Part shown: positions 25,561 to 35,800 of the stretch, one piece after another
Numbering within the stretch: position 1 is the stretch's first letter
Layout: every line of letters begins with the position of its first letter
Assembly: GCF_000143415.4 (NCBI RefSeq)
Contig: NW_003314384.1
Location: 311,554 to 375,553 of the forward strand
Direction of reading: 5' to 3'
DNA: 64,000 nt
Source: Selaginella moellendorffii
Lineage: Eukaryota > Streptophyta > Lycopodiopsida > Selaginellales > Selaginellaceae
Translations under genes and position numbers: made by a program
Notes under the pieces: model-generated
Databases searched by the model: none
Seen by the model: only the letters and a program-made list of their open reading frames with translations
What the model was told of the DNA's origin: nothing

Positions 25561-25724
25561 TTGAGCCTGAAACTTGCTGATTCAAAGATATGCGGTTTGG
25601 CCGCAAATATAGGCTTGGAGCCTGACCTGGTTGAAGAGATAAATTCATCATTAAAGGATAAAAGTTTAAGTTTTGTTAATTAAAGATTAACTCTATTTAG
25701 CTGGTACGGCATCGCTGGATCGCA

Positions 25725-26171
25725 ATGGAATGGCCGATGTCAGGCAGAGAAGAAAACCACCCGAAGGTGTTGATTGAAAGAGATGAATGGACGGACTCTT
25801 TTCCTGGAGAAAACTTGCTCAAGGTGACAGAAGATGCGAGAGATGAGCTCGGCAAGCCTTTGCTTGATCACGATTCACAATCAGTCAGGCGTTGTATACA
25901 TGTAAAGGCTAGAGATGAGGTCGTCCCGCTGTTCCAGCTCCTAGGTAGTCAATCAGTCAGGCATTGTATACATGTAGAGGCTAGAGATGAGGTCGTCCCG
26001 CTGTTCCAGCTCCTTGGTAGCGGCGCCGCGGCGTTGTGGCCCTGCTCTTTCTTCCTCAGTATTAAATGTGAGCCTCTAGTCCTGAATACACGCAAAGGAC
26101 TATTGACAGAGCCTCCCGTTAAATGGACGGGAGAAGGAGTGTGCTGGAGAAAAAACAAAAAGAAAGGCTGA
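25725..26171 (+). CDS. Possible small protein with a 24-residue tandem repeat
   Basis: A 148-codon frame containing two adjacent copies of a 24-residue unit (SVRRCIHVKARDEVVPLFQL then SVRHCIHVEARDEVVPLFQL), produced by the 72-bp DNA duplication, which is a multiple of three and keeps the frame. I do not recognise the protein. It sits between retrotransposon debris and an inverted repeat, has no clear promoter, and may be chance or element-derived. Low confidence as a gene. Confidence 0.2.
   Translation: MEWPMSGREENHPKVLIERDEWTDSFPGENLLKVTEDARDELGKPLLDHDSQSVRRCIHVKARDEVVPLFQLLGSQSVRHCIHVEARDEVVPLFQLLGSGAAALWPCSFFLSIKCEPLVLNTRKGLLTEPPVKWTGEGVCWRKNKKKG
25878..26020. repeat. 72-bp tandem duplication
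   Basis: Unit 1 (25878-25949) and unit 2 (25950-26020) both begin CAATCAGTCAGGC and end CCAGCTCCT(A/T)GGTAG, with only about three substitutions between them, so the duplication is young. Confidence 0.92.
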
Positions 26172-26219
26172 TGCCACGTCACCGCCAAGTAAGCGGAGAG
26201 AGAGTGAATCAAGGGGAGG

Positions 26220-26337
26220 CGTTCCTGTCGCATCCAGGAAATTAAAAAGAAGCATTTCCAAAAGCCTGCGACAGGAACGGCTTCTGTGCCTCCCGTGTCG
26301 CGGCTTCTTTTTTAATTTCCCGGATGCGACAGGAACG
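26220..26337. repeat. Inverted repeat (arms about 34 bp, loop about 49 bp)
   Basis: Left arm 26220-26253 begins CGTTCCTGTCGCATCC; right arm 26303-26337 ends GGATGCGACAGGAACG. The arms are reverse complements apart from one substitution and one T of extra length. The loop carries TGCGACAGGAACGGCTTCTG, and the 25-bp stretch 26267-26291 is repeated at 26325-26349 in direct orientation. An RNA from either strand could fold into a long hairpin; it could also be the end of a foldback or MITE-type element. It lies about 100 bp upstream of the ATG at 26439. Confidence 0.9.
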
Positions 26338-26438
26338 GCTTCTGTGCCTTAATGGTCGTGAATGGGTCCTTCCTGGCAGTGGCGACTTGAAGTCTTGCTA
26401 TTACACATATCGGGGCTATTTACCGATAGTCGAATTGT

Positions 26439-28355
26439 TTGATGGCTTGGATCGTCGCCCTTCTCGTACTGGGGATTCTTCACATTCACTTGGGAGCAGC
26501 GGAAGTATCAGTGCAACGGGGTGAACTGGCTGGAGTAAACAGCTCCAGAGCAGTTCTAAGCATGAGCGGTGATACGTCTCAGAAGTCCACCTGGTGGCAG
26601 TTCATTCCGCACCTCAAATCGCATCCAGAGGCCTTCTTGAGGTACTTGGTTTCAATTCCCATTCCAGAAGAGGAGCTGGGCAGTGTAGAACAGGTATGTG
26701 ACAAGGACTATCTGAAAGAGATCCGTGATAGGGGAGGGCTCTCAGCAACCAGGAATGCATCCATCGCAGAGTATGAGTCCTCCGAGCACATCAAGGGTCT
26801 GGGAACCATGAAGATCACCATGTGGCTGCTGGCATTTGTCTGCCTGCAGGAAAACCGGCAGGCCGAATCTACATTAGATGCCGCCTGTGAACCAATTGCA
26901 CCAGTTGTTCTGCGGGTTACTCCTCAAGATTATGATCAGGAAATCAGAAACTGGACAAGGTACTCACCAACATACTTCAGCTTGTGGGAGGTAGTCAGTG
27001 ACAACAGTAATGCCCAACGGGTCACAAACACGGTTCCCTCCAGGATACTGGAGTTTCCAACTGAGTACTATACAAACACACAATCAGAGTCAGGGTTTCA
27101 AGCTAGAACTCTAGCATGGGAAAGCTACAGAGACTTACCAAACTGTGGCAACTTAGGATTTGACATCTTTGCTGATCGAGGTGAGGTTGCGCTGACTGAT
27201 AAAGGAGCCCGCTTACCATCTCCAAGCGTGAGAAAAGCTCCTGAAGCAGGTGTGTACAACTATGGTGGAGTCGCCAAATGTTATAGAATGGATGAAGAGT
27301 TCAAGAACGCCACCGGCAGTGAGCTTCTCACTGTCCTGGGACCGGCCTTTCTTCCGGGCAAGATTGTTGGAGGCTGCCAAAGCGAGTCACCCTTTCTGTT
27401 TTCCAACCAGTCGGGCTACTACGCTTGCTACAGTGAGCAGCTGAATGCTACTGTAACCACACGCAGCTCGTGGAGATTCCACTGCGTACACTTCGACTGT
27501 GGCGAGAAAGAAGTGAAAGCCAGTCTTGTGCCGTATTTCAAAGCCGTCTATGAAGCTCCCAGGAACGAGACCAATACACTGGTACCTTTGCGAAGACAGA
27601 GCTGCTCAGGACTTTCATCTATCTGGGTGCGAACAACGAACAGTCCGTCATCCAACTTTCCTCTCTATGATGCACCAGTATGTGAAAATAGAAGGGCAGC
27701 CAAGCCGGAAATGTGCTTGTGGGGAATAGATCCACCCCAGGATCTGCTGCAAACAAGTTCGGACGTAGACATTCTTAGCTCGTTGCTCTCTCAAGTTAAA
27801 GCGTCGTACATTGCTGAGCATCTCTCGCTTCTGAACCTGGAGCAAGGTTCTCCCGCGGAGTTCTGGGTGGTGGCCATAACTCTCCCCAGTGCTTTCATCG
27901 CAGTTGTTGCGGGAGTGGTGCCATTGACAGATGCACAGTTGAAGCTGGTGCGAGGTGTGAGAGTCTCTTCACGCTTGAAAATAGGGCTTTTGTGCTGCTG
28001 CAACCTGGTCCTGGCCATTGTTTCCTACTCCGCTGTTGTGGCTTTGACGCCGACTGAGTTGCAAAGAGAGAAGAGTTTCAGGAGCTGGGCACTACACGCT
28101 GACCAAGTGCAGGTGACAAGCCATGGATTGCGAGTGCTGGTTGTTGCTCAGGGCGAATCGACTTACAAATCAAATAGTCTCCTGCTCGCATGGGTGTCCA
28201 CGGCGGTTTTGATGCCAGTGGTCCTTTTGATCACCTTCCTGAGATGCAGGCAGGAGCTTAGAACTCTTCAAAGCCATAGGAGGGGCAGTTTGAGTGGGAT
28301 GCAGCTTCCTTCACGAACACTAAAGAGGTTTTTGAGATCCTATAGTCTAATATGA
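26439..28355 (+). CDS. Unrecognised secreted/membrane glycoprotein, intronless, three C-terminal membrane spans
   Basis: A 638-codon uninterrupted frame of a family I do not recognise. Residues 1-21 form a signal peptide (start at 26439, or M2 at 26442). Residues 22-470 are a predicted extracellular part with seven N-x-S/T sites (N34, N106, N171, N290, N323, N336, N376) and about 14 cysteines, many in the 280-430 stretch, which suggests disulfide bonds. Three hydrophobic segments follow at about 475-496, 514-536 and 579-601, then a basic tail of about 37 residues (RRGSLSG, RTLKRFLR). The topology resembles a receptor-like or channel-associated protein with no kinase domain. Codon use and composition look like the neighbouring real genes, unlike the AT island upstream. 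It has no introns, unlike most non-PPR genes here, which could mean retroposition. No function is proposed. Confidence 0.75.
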   Translation: MMAWIVALLVLGILHIHLGAAEVSVQRGELAGVNSSRAVLSMSGDTSQKSTWWQFIPHLKSHPEAFLRYLVSIPIPEEELGSVEQVCDKDYLKEIRDRGGLSATRNASIAEYESSEHIKGLGTMKITMWLLAFVCLQENRQAESTLDAACEPIAPVVLRVTPQDYDQEIRNWTRYSPTYFSLWEVVSDNSNAQRVTNTVPSRILEFPTEYYTNTQSESGFQARTLAWESYRDLPNCGNLGFDIFADRGEVALTDKGARLPSPSVRKAPEAGVYNYGGVAKCYRMDEEFKNATGSELLTVLGPAFLPGKIVGGCQSESPFLFSNQSGYYACYSEQLNATVTTRSSWRFHCVHFDCGEKEVKASLVPYFKAVYEAPRNETNTLVPLRRQSCSGLSSIWVRTTNSPSSNFPLYDAPVCENRRAAKPEMCLWGIDPPQDLLQTSSDVDILSSLLSQVKASYIAEHLSLLNLEQGSPAEFWVVAITLPSAFIAVVAGVVPLTDAQLKLVRGVRVSSRLKIGLLCCCNLVLAIVSYSAVVALTPTELQREKSFRSWALHADQVQVTSHGLRVLVVAQGESTYKSNSLLLAWVSTAVLMPVVLLITFLRCRQELRTLQSHRRGSLSGMQLPSRTLKRFLRSYSLI

Positions 28356-29523
28356 CCAAACTTTTGGGTTTTAATGGTATTAAGGGCTTAAGTTTGGATT
28401 AAGTGAGAATTAATGTTGCCCATACCTTCATGCAATATGATGGTTACCAACGACACCAAAGCCATTAGAACCTCACTTGCATATACTCATTCCATATGAA
28501 TGAATCTAGGATTCCATAGCTGATCAGGTTGACTCTTATGCATTCTATATTCTTTCATTTCAAGCATAATCTCAACTCCTCTTTATATATTATATAGAGT
28601 TATAAGGAGATACTTAATTACATTTATAACACCACCAAATTTTCCTCCATCACAACATAGTTATACCCAGTAATCTTGAAATGAAAGAATATACTACAAA
28701 ATGAATTTTATTTTTAATTATAAAAATTATTAATTGTTAATAAATATTTCTTTTTTTCTCTCTCGGGACCATCGCGAAACAAAACACTGACAGCATCCTC
28801 GAGCAGCTCCGCATCCGTCACCTACGCAACTCCTTCCGCTTCCAGGCAACCAAGAACATCCGTCAGGTAGTGTCTCACATCTTTGAGTAGACCCCCAAAC
28901 GAGGCGCCCGTTTCGCACCACCCTCTGCCACTCTTCGAAGGAATGTACTTGGAAGGACTGCACATAGTGGCAGCAAACACCCACCAGTCCCTTGAGCTCC
29001 AGTATCCTTCTGCCATTGATCAGTTGCCATCTTCCTCACTGGGCGCATTCACAATATCCGCTGATTCGTCTTCCTGCCACTCGGGATGTTTAGCTTGAAA
29101 AGAAAAGGCAGCGTATGCATCCGTATGTCGCTTGCATCAAGGAGCTCAATCTCCCTGCTACTCTCGACCGAAAGCAGAGATACAAGTCACATCCTCCAGG
29201 ATCCTATCTGCAATAACTTCCTTGAGAATCGGCAAGCCACAGAGCACAAAGCCCCGCAAGTTGAAGATGCCCAAACTGTTCCACGCCACGCCTTGCATTC
29301 TTGTTCAGCTCGGACAGAAAGCTATGAATGATGCAAGGCCTTTTGATCTCCGCCAGACGCTGATCCTCGTCAACCAGCCAGTGATCTGCTTGCCCGGATC
29401 CTGTGGAAACATCTGCACAACTCCCAGATCGAGCCATGAGATCAAAGTCGACCCCGTAGTAATGAATCGTCACCAGAAGGATTTCATTCTAGAATCAAGC
29501 CCTAAATTTATAGTCGCTATGGA
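28356..29523. other. Intergenic region with protein-like debris on the minus strand
   Basis: The first 380 bp are AT-rich, presumably 3' flank of the membrane glycoprotein gene. On the minus strand from about 29500 down to 28740 the translation gives protein-like pieces in more than one frame (HYYGVDFDLMARSGSCADVS at 29415-29470; LVGVCCHYVQSFQVHSFEEW at about 28930-28990) broken by stops. I do not recognise the parent family; it looks like a pseudogene. The last few tens of bases are the leader of the PPR gene at 29524. Confidence 0.35.
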
Positions 29524-32073
29524 ATGCAGCAGCGGCAGTGGGCGTTGCTTGTGCGCCAGTGTAGATCCGTGGCCGAGGGAAAGCAGCTGGAGCGGAGGCT
29601 GGGCGAGGCCGGTTTGGAGTGCGACACCTATCTGGGCAATCTGCTGGTCCAGATGTACGCCGCCTGCGGCCAGATCGAGGAGGCGAGGCAAGTGTTTGAG
29701 AGGATTCCGCGGAAGAACAGGTTTTCCTGGAACACTATGCTTGGTGCGAGCATCACACGGGAAGAGGAGGCGAAATGGCTGTTTGACATGATGCCGGAGA
29801 GGGATGTTGTGTCGTGGAATGCCATGCTCACTGCATATGCCGCCTGTGGGCATCTTGGGAAAGCTGATGAGTTATTTTCTTGCATGCGAGAGCGCAACTC
29901 CGTGTCGTGGACGGGGATGGTGGCGGCCTATTCTAGCGATGGCCGAATTGCGGAAGCGATACAGATCCTGGAAGTGATGCCTCAGCATGGAATTGTGGCC
30001 TGGAATGCGATCATCACGGCGTGTGCACGGCTCGGGCATTGCGACACGGCTCTCGGGATGTTTCACGACATGGAGTTGGAGGGCGTAGAACCTGACAGGG
30101 TGACAATGCTGGCTGTGTCTGATGCTTGCGCGTCGTCACTGGAGAAGGAGAGTCACGAGGAGACAATGTCAGCATCTGTGGGTCAAGTGGCTGCACGAAT
30201 GAAACGATTTTTGCCCGACACTGTGGTGGCGACTGCGCTCGTCCGCATGTATGGCCGGTGCCACAGGGTAGCGGAGGCGGAGAGTGTGTTCCGGGACATC
30301 GCCAACAAGAGTATCGTGTCTTGGAACGTCATGCTTTCGGCCTTCGCCCGGAACGGCTGCGTGGAGGACGCAAGTGCCTTGTTTCATGCGATTCCGGACG
30401 GGGACAAGAACACCGTGTCCTGGAACGCTCTCCTGTCCGCCTACAACTATGCTCAAGGAGGGAGTAATGTGGCCAATGCTTGGAAGGTGTTCGAGGAAAT
30501 GCCGTTGCGGGACGTCGTGTCGTGGACGACGCTGGTGTCAGTGTGTGCCAGGAATGGGAGCGTGGAAGAAGCCGTGGCTCTGTTTGACAAGATGCCGCAG
30601 CGGAGTAGGGTCTCGTGGAACTCAATCGTCTCCGGGCTTTCGCAGAACGGTCGCGGAAGGAAGGCTCTACAGGTGTTCAAAGTGATGGTATTGGAAGGTG
30701 TGGAAGCCGATAGTGTGTGCTTCGCCAGTGTTCTTGGTGCCTGTGCTGACATGGAGGACTTGGAACAAGGGAGTCTAGTCCACCAGGAGATCACTAGCAC
30801 CAGTGACGGCAACACATTGATCGCAACTGCGGTGGTAAACATGTATGGGAAGTGTGGCCAGGTGAGCGAGGCCAAGAGCGCCTTCGACCAGATCTCACGC
30901 AAGACCAGCGTTGCTTGGAACACTCTGCTGTCCATCTACGGCCTCAATGCCAAAGTGGCCGAAGCCAAAGAACTCTTCAGCACGATGCCGGGGTGGAACA
31001 GCGTGTCGTGGACGAGCATGGTGGTGGCATTGGCTCAGAATGGTCTCTTGGACGAGGCAAGGGACATGTTTGAGCAGCTTCCAGAGCGCACGCTCGTGTC
31101 GTGGAACGCCATGCTCACAGCCTACGCTCAGAACAAGCACGGCAGACAAGCGCTCTCGCTCCTGGCGGCCATGGACAGCGAGGGAGTCACGAAGCCAGAC
31201 CGGGTCACCTTGATAACAGCCTTGAACGCCTGTGCGGACGTTGGAGCTCTAGCACAAGGCAAGGAGCTTCACCAGGCCGTGGACGAGGAGATGAGCTACA
31301 AGCATCGCGCTGATGTTTCGGTCGCCACCGCCCTGCTCAACATGTATGGGAGGTGTGGAAGCGTCGAGCAGGCGAGAAGACTGTTTGAGGCGATGCCAAG
31401 GCACGACATTGTGTCGTGGACGGCCATCGTCTCGGCGTATGCACGGTGTCGCCAAGCCAAGGTCTCGCTCGAGCTCTTCCGGGCCATGGAACTGGAGGGC
31501 ATGCTTCCCAACGAGATCAGCTTCGTGAGCATCGTGTCGGCTTGTAGCGCTGCGAGCCTTGTGGAGGACGGCCGGACCTTCTTCCGCCTCATCTACCGGT
31601 ATGCCGCAGGGCCGAGCATGGAGCAGTGGGCATGCATGGTGGAGCTCCTGGGTCGGTCGGGGCAGCTGACCAAGGCCGAGGAGGTGCTGGAAAACATGCC
31701 CCTGGAGCCCGATGCCTCTGTGTGGAGAGCGCTGGTGGCGGCGTCCAGGCTTCACAACGACAACGAGCGGGCGAGGCGTGCGGCACGAAATGCTGCCATG
31801 CTTGTGGATCCATGCCCACCGCCATCGCCATCGCCATCGCAGGGGGTTCTAGCCAGCATACAAGAGGCGCTGCTAGGGAGGACGAAGGACGAGGACGCCC
31901 TAGATCGAAAGGGAGGCGTCTCTCTAGATCACATCCCAGCCGTTGAGCCGCTTTTGGCGGGGCCGTTCGAATTTTTGAAAAGGAATGGCGCTAGAGCCGA
32001 GGGAGATTGCCATCCATCGCACTTGGATTCTCGAGACACGGCCAGACGATCTCATCCCGGGCGACGAGTATGA
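29524..32073 (+). CDS. Pentatricopeptide repeat protein, PLS class, no DYW domain
   Basis: PPR proteins bind organelle RNA base by base through tandem 31-36-residue helical hairpins. This intronless 849-codon frame has about twenty motifs with the usual cores (VSWNAMLTAYAACGHLGKAD, VSWTGMVAAYSSDGRIAEAI, VSWNVMLSAFARNGCVEDAS and others), including L and S types, from about residue 30 to 700. It ends in an E-like segment (MVELLGRSGQLTKAEEVLEN, then VWRALVAASRLHNDNERARR) and then about 90 residues of unrelated low-complexity tail (PPPSPSPSQ). No DYW deaminase domain is present, so if it has an editing role it would need a partner; E-class or plain RNA stabilising roles are equally possible. No obvious strong targeting peptide is visible in the first 30 residues. 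The last 89 bases overlap the start of the next gene in another frame. Confidence 0.88.
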   Translation: MQQRQWALLVRQCRSVAEGKQLERRLGEAGLECDTYLGNLLVQMYAACGQIEEARQVFERIPRKNRFSWNTMLGASITREEEAKWLFDMMPERDVVSWNAMLTAYAACGHLGKADELFSCMRERNSVSWTGMVAAYSSDGRIAEAIQILEVMPQHGIVAWNAIITACARLGHCDTALGMFHDMELEGVEPDRVTMLAVSDACASSLEKESHEETMSASVGQVAARMKRFLPDTVVATALVRMYGRCHRVAEAESVFRDIANKSIVSWNVMLSAFARNGCVEDASALFHAIPDGDKNTVSWNALLSAYNYAQGGSNVANAWKVFEEMPLRDVVSWTTLVSVCARNGSVEEAVALFDKMPQRSRVSWNSIVSGLSQNGRGRKALQVFKVMVLEGVEADSVCFASVLGACADMEDLEQGSLVHQEITSTSDGNTLIATAVVNMYGKCGQVSEAKSAFDQISRKTSVAWNTLLSIYGLNAKVAEAKELFSTMPGWNSVSWTSMVVALAQNGLLDEARDMFEQLPERTLVSWNAMLTAYAQNKHGRQALSLLAAMDSEGVTKPDRVTLITALNACADVGALAQGKELHQAVDEEMSYKHRADVSVATALLNMYGRCGSVEQARRLFEAMPRHDIVSWTAIVSAYARCRQAKVSLELFRAMELEGMLPNEISFVSIVSACSAASLVEDGRTFFRLIYRYAAGPSMEQWACMVELLGRSGQLTKAEEVLENMPLEPDASVWRALVAASRLHNDNERARRAARNAAMLVDPCPPPSPSPSQGVLASIQEALLGRTKDEDALDRKGGVSLDHIPAVEPLLAGPFEFLKRNGARAEGDCHPSHLDSRDTARRSHPGRRV

Positions 32074-33605
32074 ATTCCTCCTCCACCACGCCGACCAAGA
32101 GGGTGGCGATGCACTGGAAGAGAGGTGCTTCAGCGCGCTTCTGCCGCTTGCAAAGAGGATGGTGGCGGATTACCGGGACCAGATTGGATGCCTGGAGAGC
32201 AGCGCCAGCCTCACTTGCTCGGGGAGAGAGCCCCACATCTTGTGTGCTCTGTGCCCCGGGAAGAAACCACTCCGGGGATGGGAGGCGCTCATACTCCACC
32301 TCAAGAACTACTGGAAGAAGCGAGTGAGGCAGCACCGCGCTTTCCTCCGCGCCTTGAAGGAGGCACTCAAGGCGGAGGTGGAATCTCTTCGGCAGGAAGT
32401 AGGCATCAAGTCGTGGCCGCCGGTTCTCCTCGTCAACAACTCGGACGAGGGTGATGGCAAGGTGAGGCGGCCGTTCAAGGGGCTCCAAGGCGAGGACGTC
32501 CCGCAAAACCTCGCGGAGCTCAAGTTACTCGAGGTGCTGGCCGTGTATAGCAAGGGAGGAAGTGCGGCTGAGCCGAGGTTTGTGGTGGCCTATCCATCAT
32601 CCGAGGTTGGTTTTGTAGATGCCAAGCAGCTGGAATTCCGAGCGAGGGACTCTGGGCCTGCGGTGGAGGAGCAACTCGTTGAAGAGAAGCACCTTGATGC
32701 TGCCGAGGAACAAGGAGAACAAGAAGAAGACGATACAGTTGCCATGAGCAAGTCGTTTTGTGGGCTGATCAAGCGTCATGAAGTATCGTCTCTGGCAGCT
32801 GCTCCTGCGCAAGATATAGCAGCGGAAGACTTGTGTGACGATGAGGATGGCAGCAGTGGCGACGAGGAGCATGCACTTGATATGCTCAAGCTCTTGCCGA
32901 TGCTCTCCGAGACACAACAGTGCGCTTACCTGCGAGAGAAGTGGGGGAAGAGCTTTGGGGCCACCAAGCAGCTCAAGCAGGCGTTCAAGCTCAACAGGTC
33001 TTTGAAGAAACCGAGAAAGGTTGGGTTCTCTTTCTTCGTTTCCAACTTTTCCTCATCGCGTCAATGTGCAGATGCAGGAGATAGAGGACAGATTCCAGCA
33101 GGAGCTCAAGAGCCTGGACCGTCTCAACGTGGATGGCAAGCTCAGGATGAGGTTGCAGCTCGAAGAGATCGAGAAGCAGCTCAACAAGGAACGTCTCGGC
33201 TGGCTGAGAAGCGTGGATTCAGGGCGCTCCCAGCTTGATTCTACTTCTCGAGAGCTGGAGTAAGTGAACGAAATTCGTGTCATGCGGAGAAGCTGAGCGT
33301 GTGTTTTTATCTTTGCAGGGTTACAAAGAAGGCAGGTGACAAATCTAAAGATGGTGGCCACGACGACGGCAAAGAGCTCTCAGAGAAGCAAGAAAAGGCT
33401 CTTGAGGTCTCTCTCTTTTTTATTCCATTTGCTAGGCCTGAAGCTGAGAGTTTGTTGGTTTTAGGAGCGCATTCAAGCCGAGAAGAGGAAGCGTTTCCTC
33501 ATTGCAAAGTACCAGCAGGAGCAAATCTCGCTCAAGAAGCAAGCTGACTTAGCCAAGCGCGAAAGGGCTCACCTCATCAACATCTTCAGGTCCAGCAACT
33601 TTTGA
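31985..33605 (+). CDS. Plant protein with XS-type zinc finger-like N-terminus and C-terminal coiled coil
   Basis: Four exons with clean GT-AG junctions: 31985-33019, 33072-33261, 33319-33406 and 33465-33605, total about 484 residues. The N-terminal half has EPHILCALCPGKKPLRGWEA followed by LILHLKNYWKKRVRQHRAFL, which resembles the zf-XS pattern (C-x2-C, then a downstream H) found in SGS3/FDM-type RNA-directed silencing proteins, though a full XS domain was not recognised. A long acidic middle (residues 230-300, Glu/Asp-rich) precedes Lys/Glu-rich heptads (EIEDRFQQELKSLDRLN, LEEIEKQLNKERLGW, EERIQAEKRKRFLIAKYQQE) predicted to form coiled coil. Possible role in RNA or chromatin biology is inference from weak similarity only. 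The start is the first ATG of the frame and lies within the 3' end of the upstream PPR frame; M59 is an alternative start. Confidence 0.75.
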
Positions 33606-33793
33606 GAATGACCAATCTGTTTTTCAGGAGAGTTGAGCTGAGCGTGAGAGTTTCATAAACCAGTTTTTTCTTATGCTTCGAGCAGTGCTAATGTTGAATA
33701 AAAAGTAATAACCCACAACCGCTACCCTTCTACTGTCAAACACACCAAAAGTTTGTATTATGAAGTAGAATGTTGAGGCGATTGCGAATGAAT

Positions 33794-35725
33794 TTATACA
33801 TCTCCTCGCTCGAACACAGCTGCCGCTCCCATGCCAGTCCCTGCGGAAAAAAAAAAAAAAAAAAAACAAAAAGACAATAAAGTGGATGGCCAAATGGTTC
33901 ACTCACCTATGCACATAGAGACCACTCCGTATCTACAAGCGGACCCACGCTTGGCCATTTCATGGAGGAGCGTTGCCACACAGCGAGCACCTATGACAAA
34001 ATATAAGACACATAAAACACTTAAAAGATTGCTTGCCTGTTGCACCCAGAGGGTGGCCAAGCGCGATTGCGCCACCATTCACGTTCACCTTCGCAGGGTC
34101 AAGTTGCAGCTTCTTGCAACAGTACGTGTACTGCGATGCGAACGCCTCGTTGATCTCAAACAGATGAATGTCGCTAATCTCCAGGCCAGCATCTTTGACG
34201 GCCTTTGGAATCGCAACCGCGGGGCCGATTCCCATCACACCGGGCTCTACGCCAACCACGGCAAAGCTCCTGTCAAGATTGATAAGCTCCACAATCAATC
34301 AAATTCAAGCAAAAAACACTCACCTGAATGCTCCCAGGACTGGCAGGCCACGCTGAGTTGCACAGCTTCTCTTCATCAGGAGAACGGCTCCAGCACCATC
34401 GCTAACTTGGCTCGAATTGCCCGCAGTACTTGTGCCTCCACTCTTGAATGCTGGCTTGAGTCTCGCCAACACGCTAAGGGTCGTGTCGGGGCGTACACCG
34501 TCGTCCACAGATATGACACTTTCTGTGACCTCTTCAGTGGTGGCATCCACACGCTGCACACAAGCGTCAGAAACTCATGTTTGTATGAAGCATCACTACC
34601 TTGGTTTTCACAGGAGTAATCTCGTCTTTGAATCTTCCACTTGCGATTGCTGCTGCTGCATTCTGGTGCGATACAACCTGGATAATATATTGATGACAAA
34701 GCTGATCGGAACGTAGCAAACACTTACAGCAGCCTCGTCTTGCTCCTCTCGAGTGATGCCATATCGCTCAGCAACATTCTCGGACGTAATGCCCATAGGT
34801 AACAAGCAGTCTTTAGCCATGCTGTTCAGCTCAACCTGAAGCTTTGAAGGTAACACATAACAAAAGAAAGGAATGACACCCGTAATACCTGGGGATTCAC
34901 ACGAGGTTGCTGCTGAACCCCAAAATCGATTGACATGCACTCCACACCAGCGCCGATTCCTGGAAAAGATACGATTAAACAAGGAAACTACATCAACCGT
35001 GAAAACGCGAGACCAATTTCATAGAATCCAGATTTGATTGCCGCTGCAACATCTCCAACAGCTTGTAGACCGGATGAGCACTGCCTGTTGACAGTTCGAA
35101 CTGGTACAGTGTCTGCAAGCAAGAGAATAAAAAACAGAAAGTAAGAACAGGTCTCTGCCTGTACGCTTGACAAACCTGGAAAGCCAGCCAGGAGAGCAGC
35201 GATTCGACACTCAGCCGCCCGATGGGAACCGGGTGCTATGACGGTCCCGACGACAATGTCACCAACGTCAGCTGGTATTACGCCGGTGTGAGCCACCACT
35301 GCCTGGAAAGAATTGTCGAAAAACGTGCGAACAAAGTTTCACAAGATACCTTGAGAACAGGAACCAGTAAATCCTCCGGGAAGCTGTCCTTAAAGCCACC
35401 ACGCTTGGCCTTGCATATCGGTGTCCGGAATGCTCTGCCACAACCCAGGTGGAGTTTAAAATTTGGAAGTGAAGAAAAGAAAGAAGTCTTGAATGACTCA
35501 CGCAACAATGACAACATCGTCACTGAGCTCAGGAGGACAGGCTGAAGGCTGCTGCGAAGAGAACACACAGACAAGAGAAGTTGAAGTTGAGAGCGAGCAA
35601 ACAAAATTCTCTAGCTTACAGTGGAGCTCTGCATCATCACAAGAGGCGAGAATGCCAAAGCAAGAGAATAGTACCAGCAAATGGTTGCGCTGATCGACAG
35701 GTGAGCGAGAATGGCCGAAAAGCAT
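33794..35725 (-). CDS. KAT: Peroxisomal 3-ketoacyl-CoA thiolase (KAT/PED1 type)
   Basis: Catalyses the last step of peroxisomal fatty-acid beta-oxidation: thiolytic cleavage of 3-ketoacyl-CoA to acetyl-CoA and a shortened acyl-CoA; also needed for jasmonate synthesis. About 13 short exons on the minus strand give [67 protein letters not shown] (nucleophilic Cys), [98 protein letters not shown] (catalytic His), GVVSMCIG (second Cys) and [14 protein letters not shown] with stop at 33794. The first exon is uncertain: a start at 35725 gives [17 protein letters not shown], which has no canonical PTS2 (R-x6-HL); a start inside at the MMQSST is also spliceable. A poly-A run at 33847-33868 (plus strand) lies in the last intron. 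Confidence 0.9.
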
Positions 35726-35800
35726 TTCCTGCCTAACACCAAAAAAATTCCAAAGCCAGACTGGTTGGTAAGGAGATGGGATTTTTTTCTCTCACAGGTT

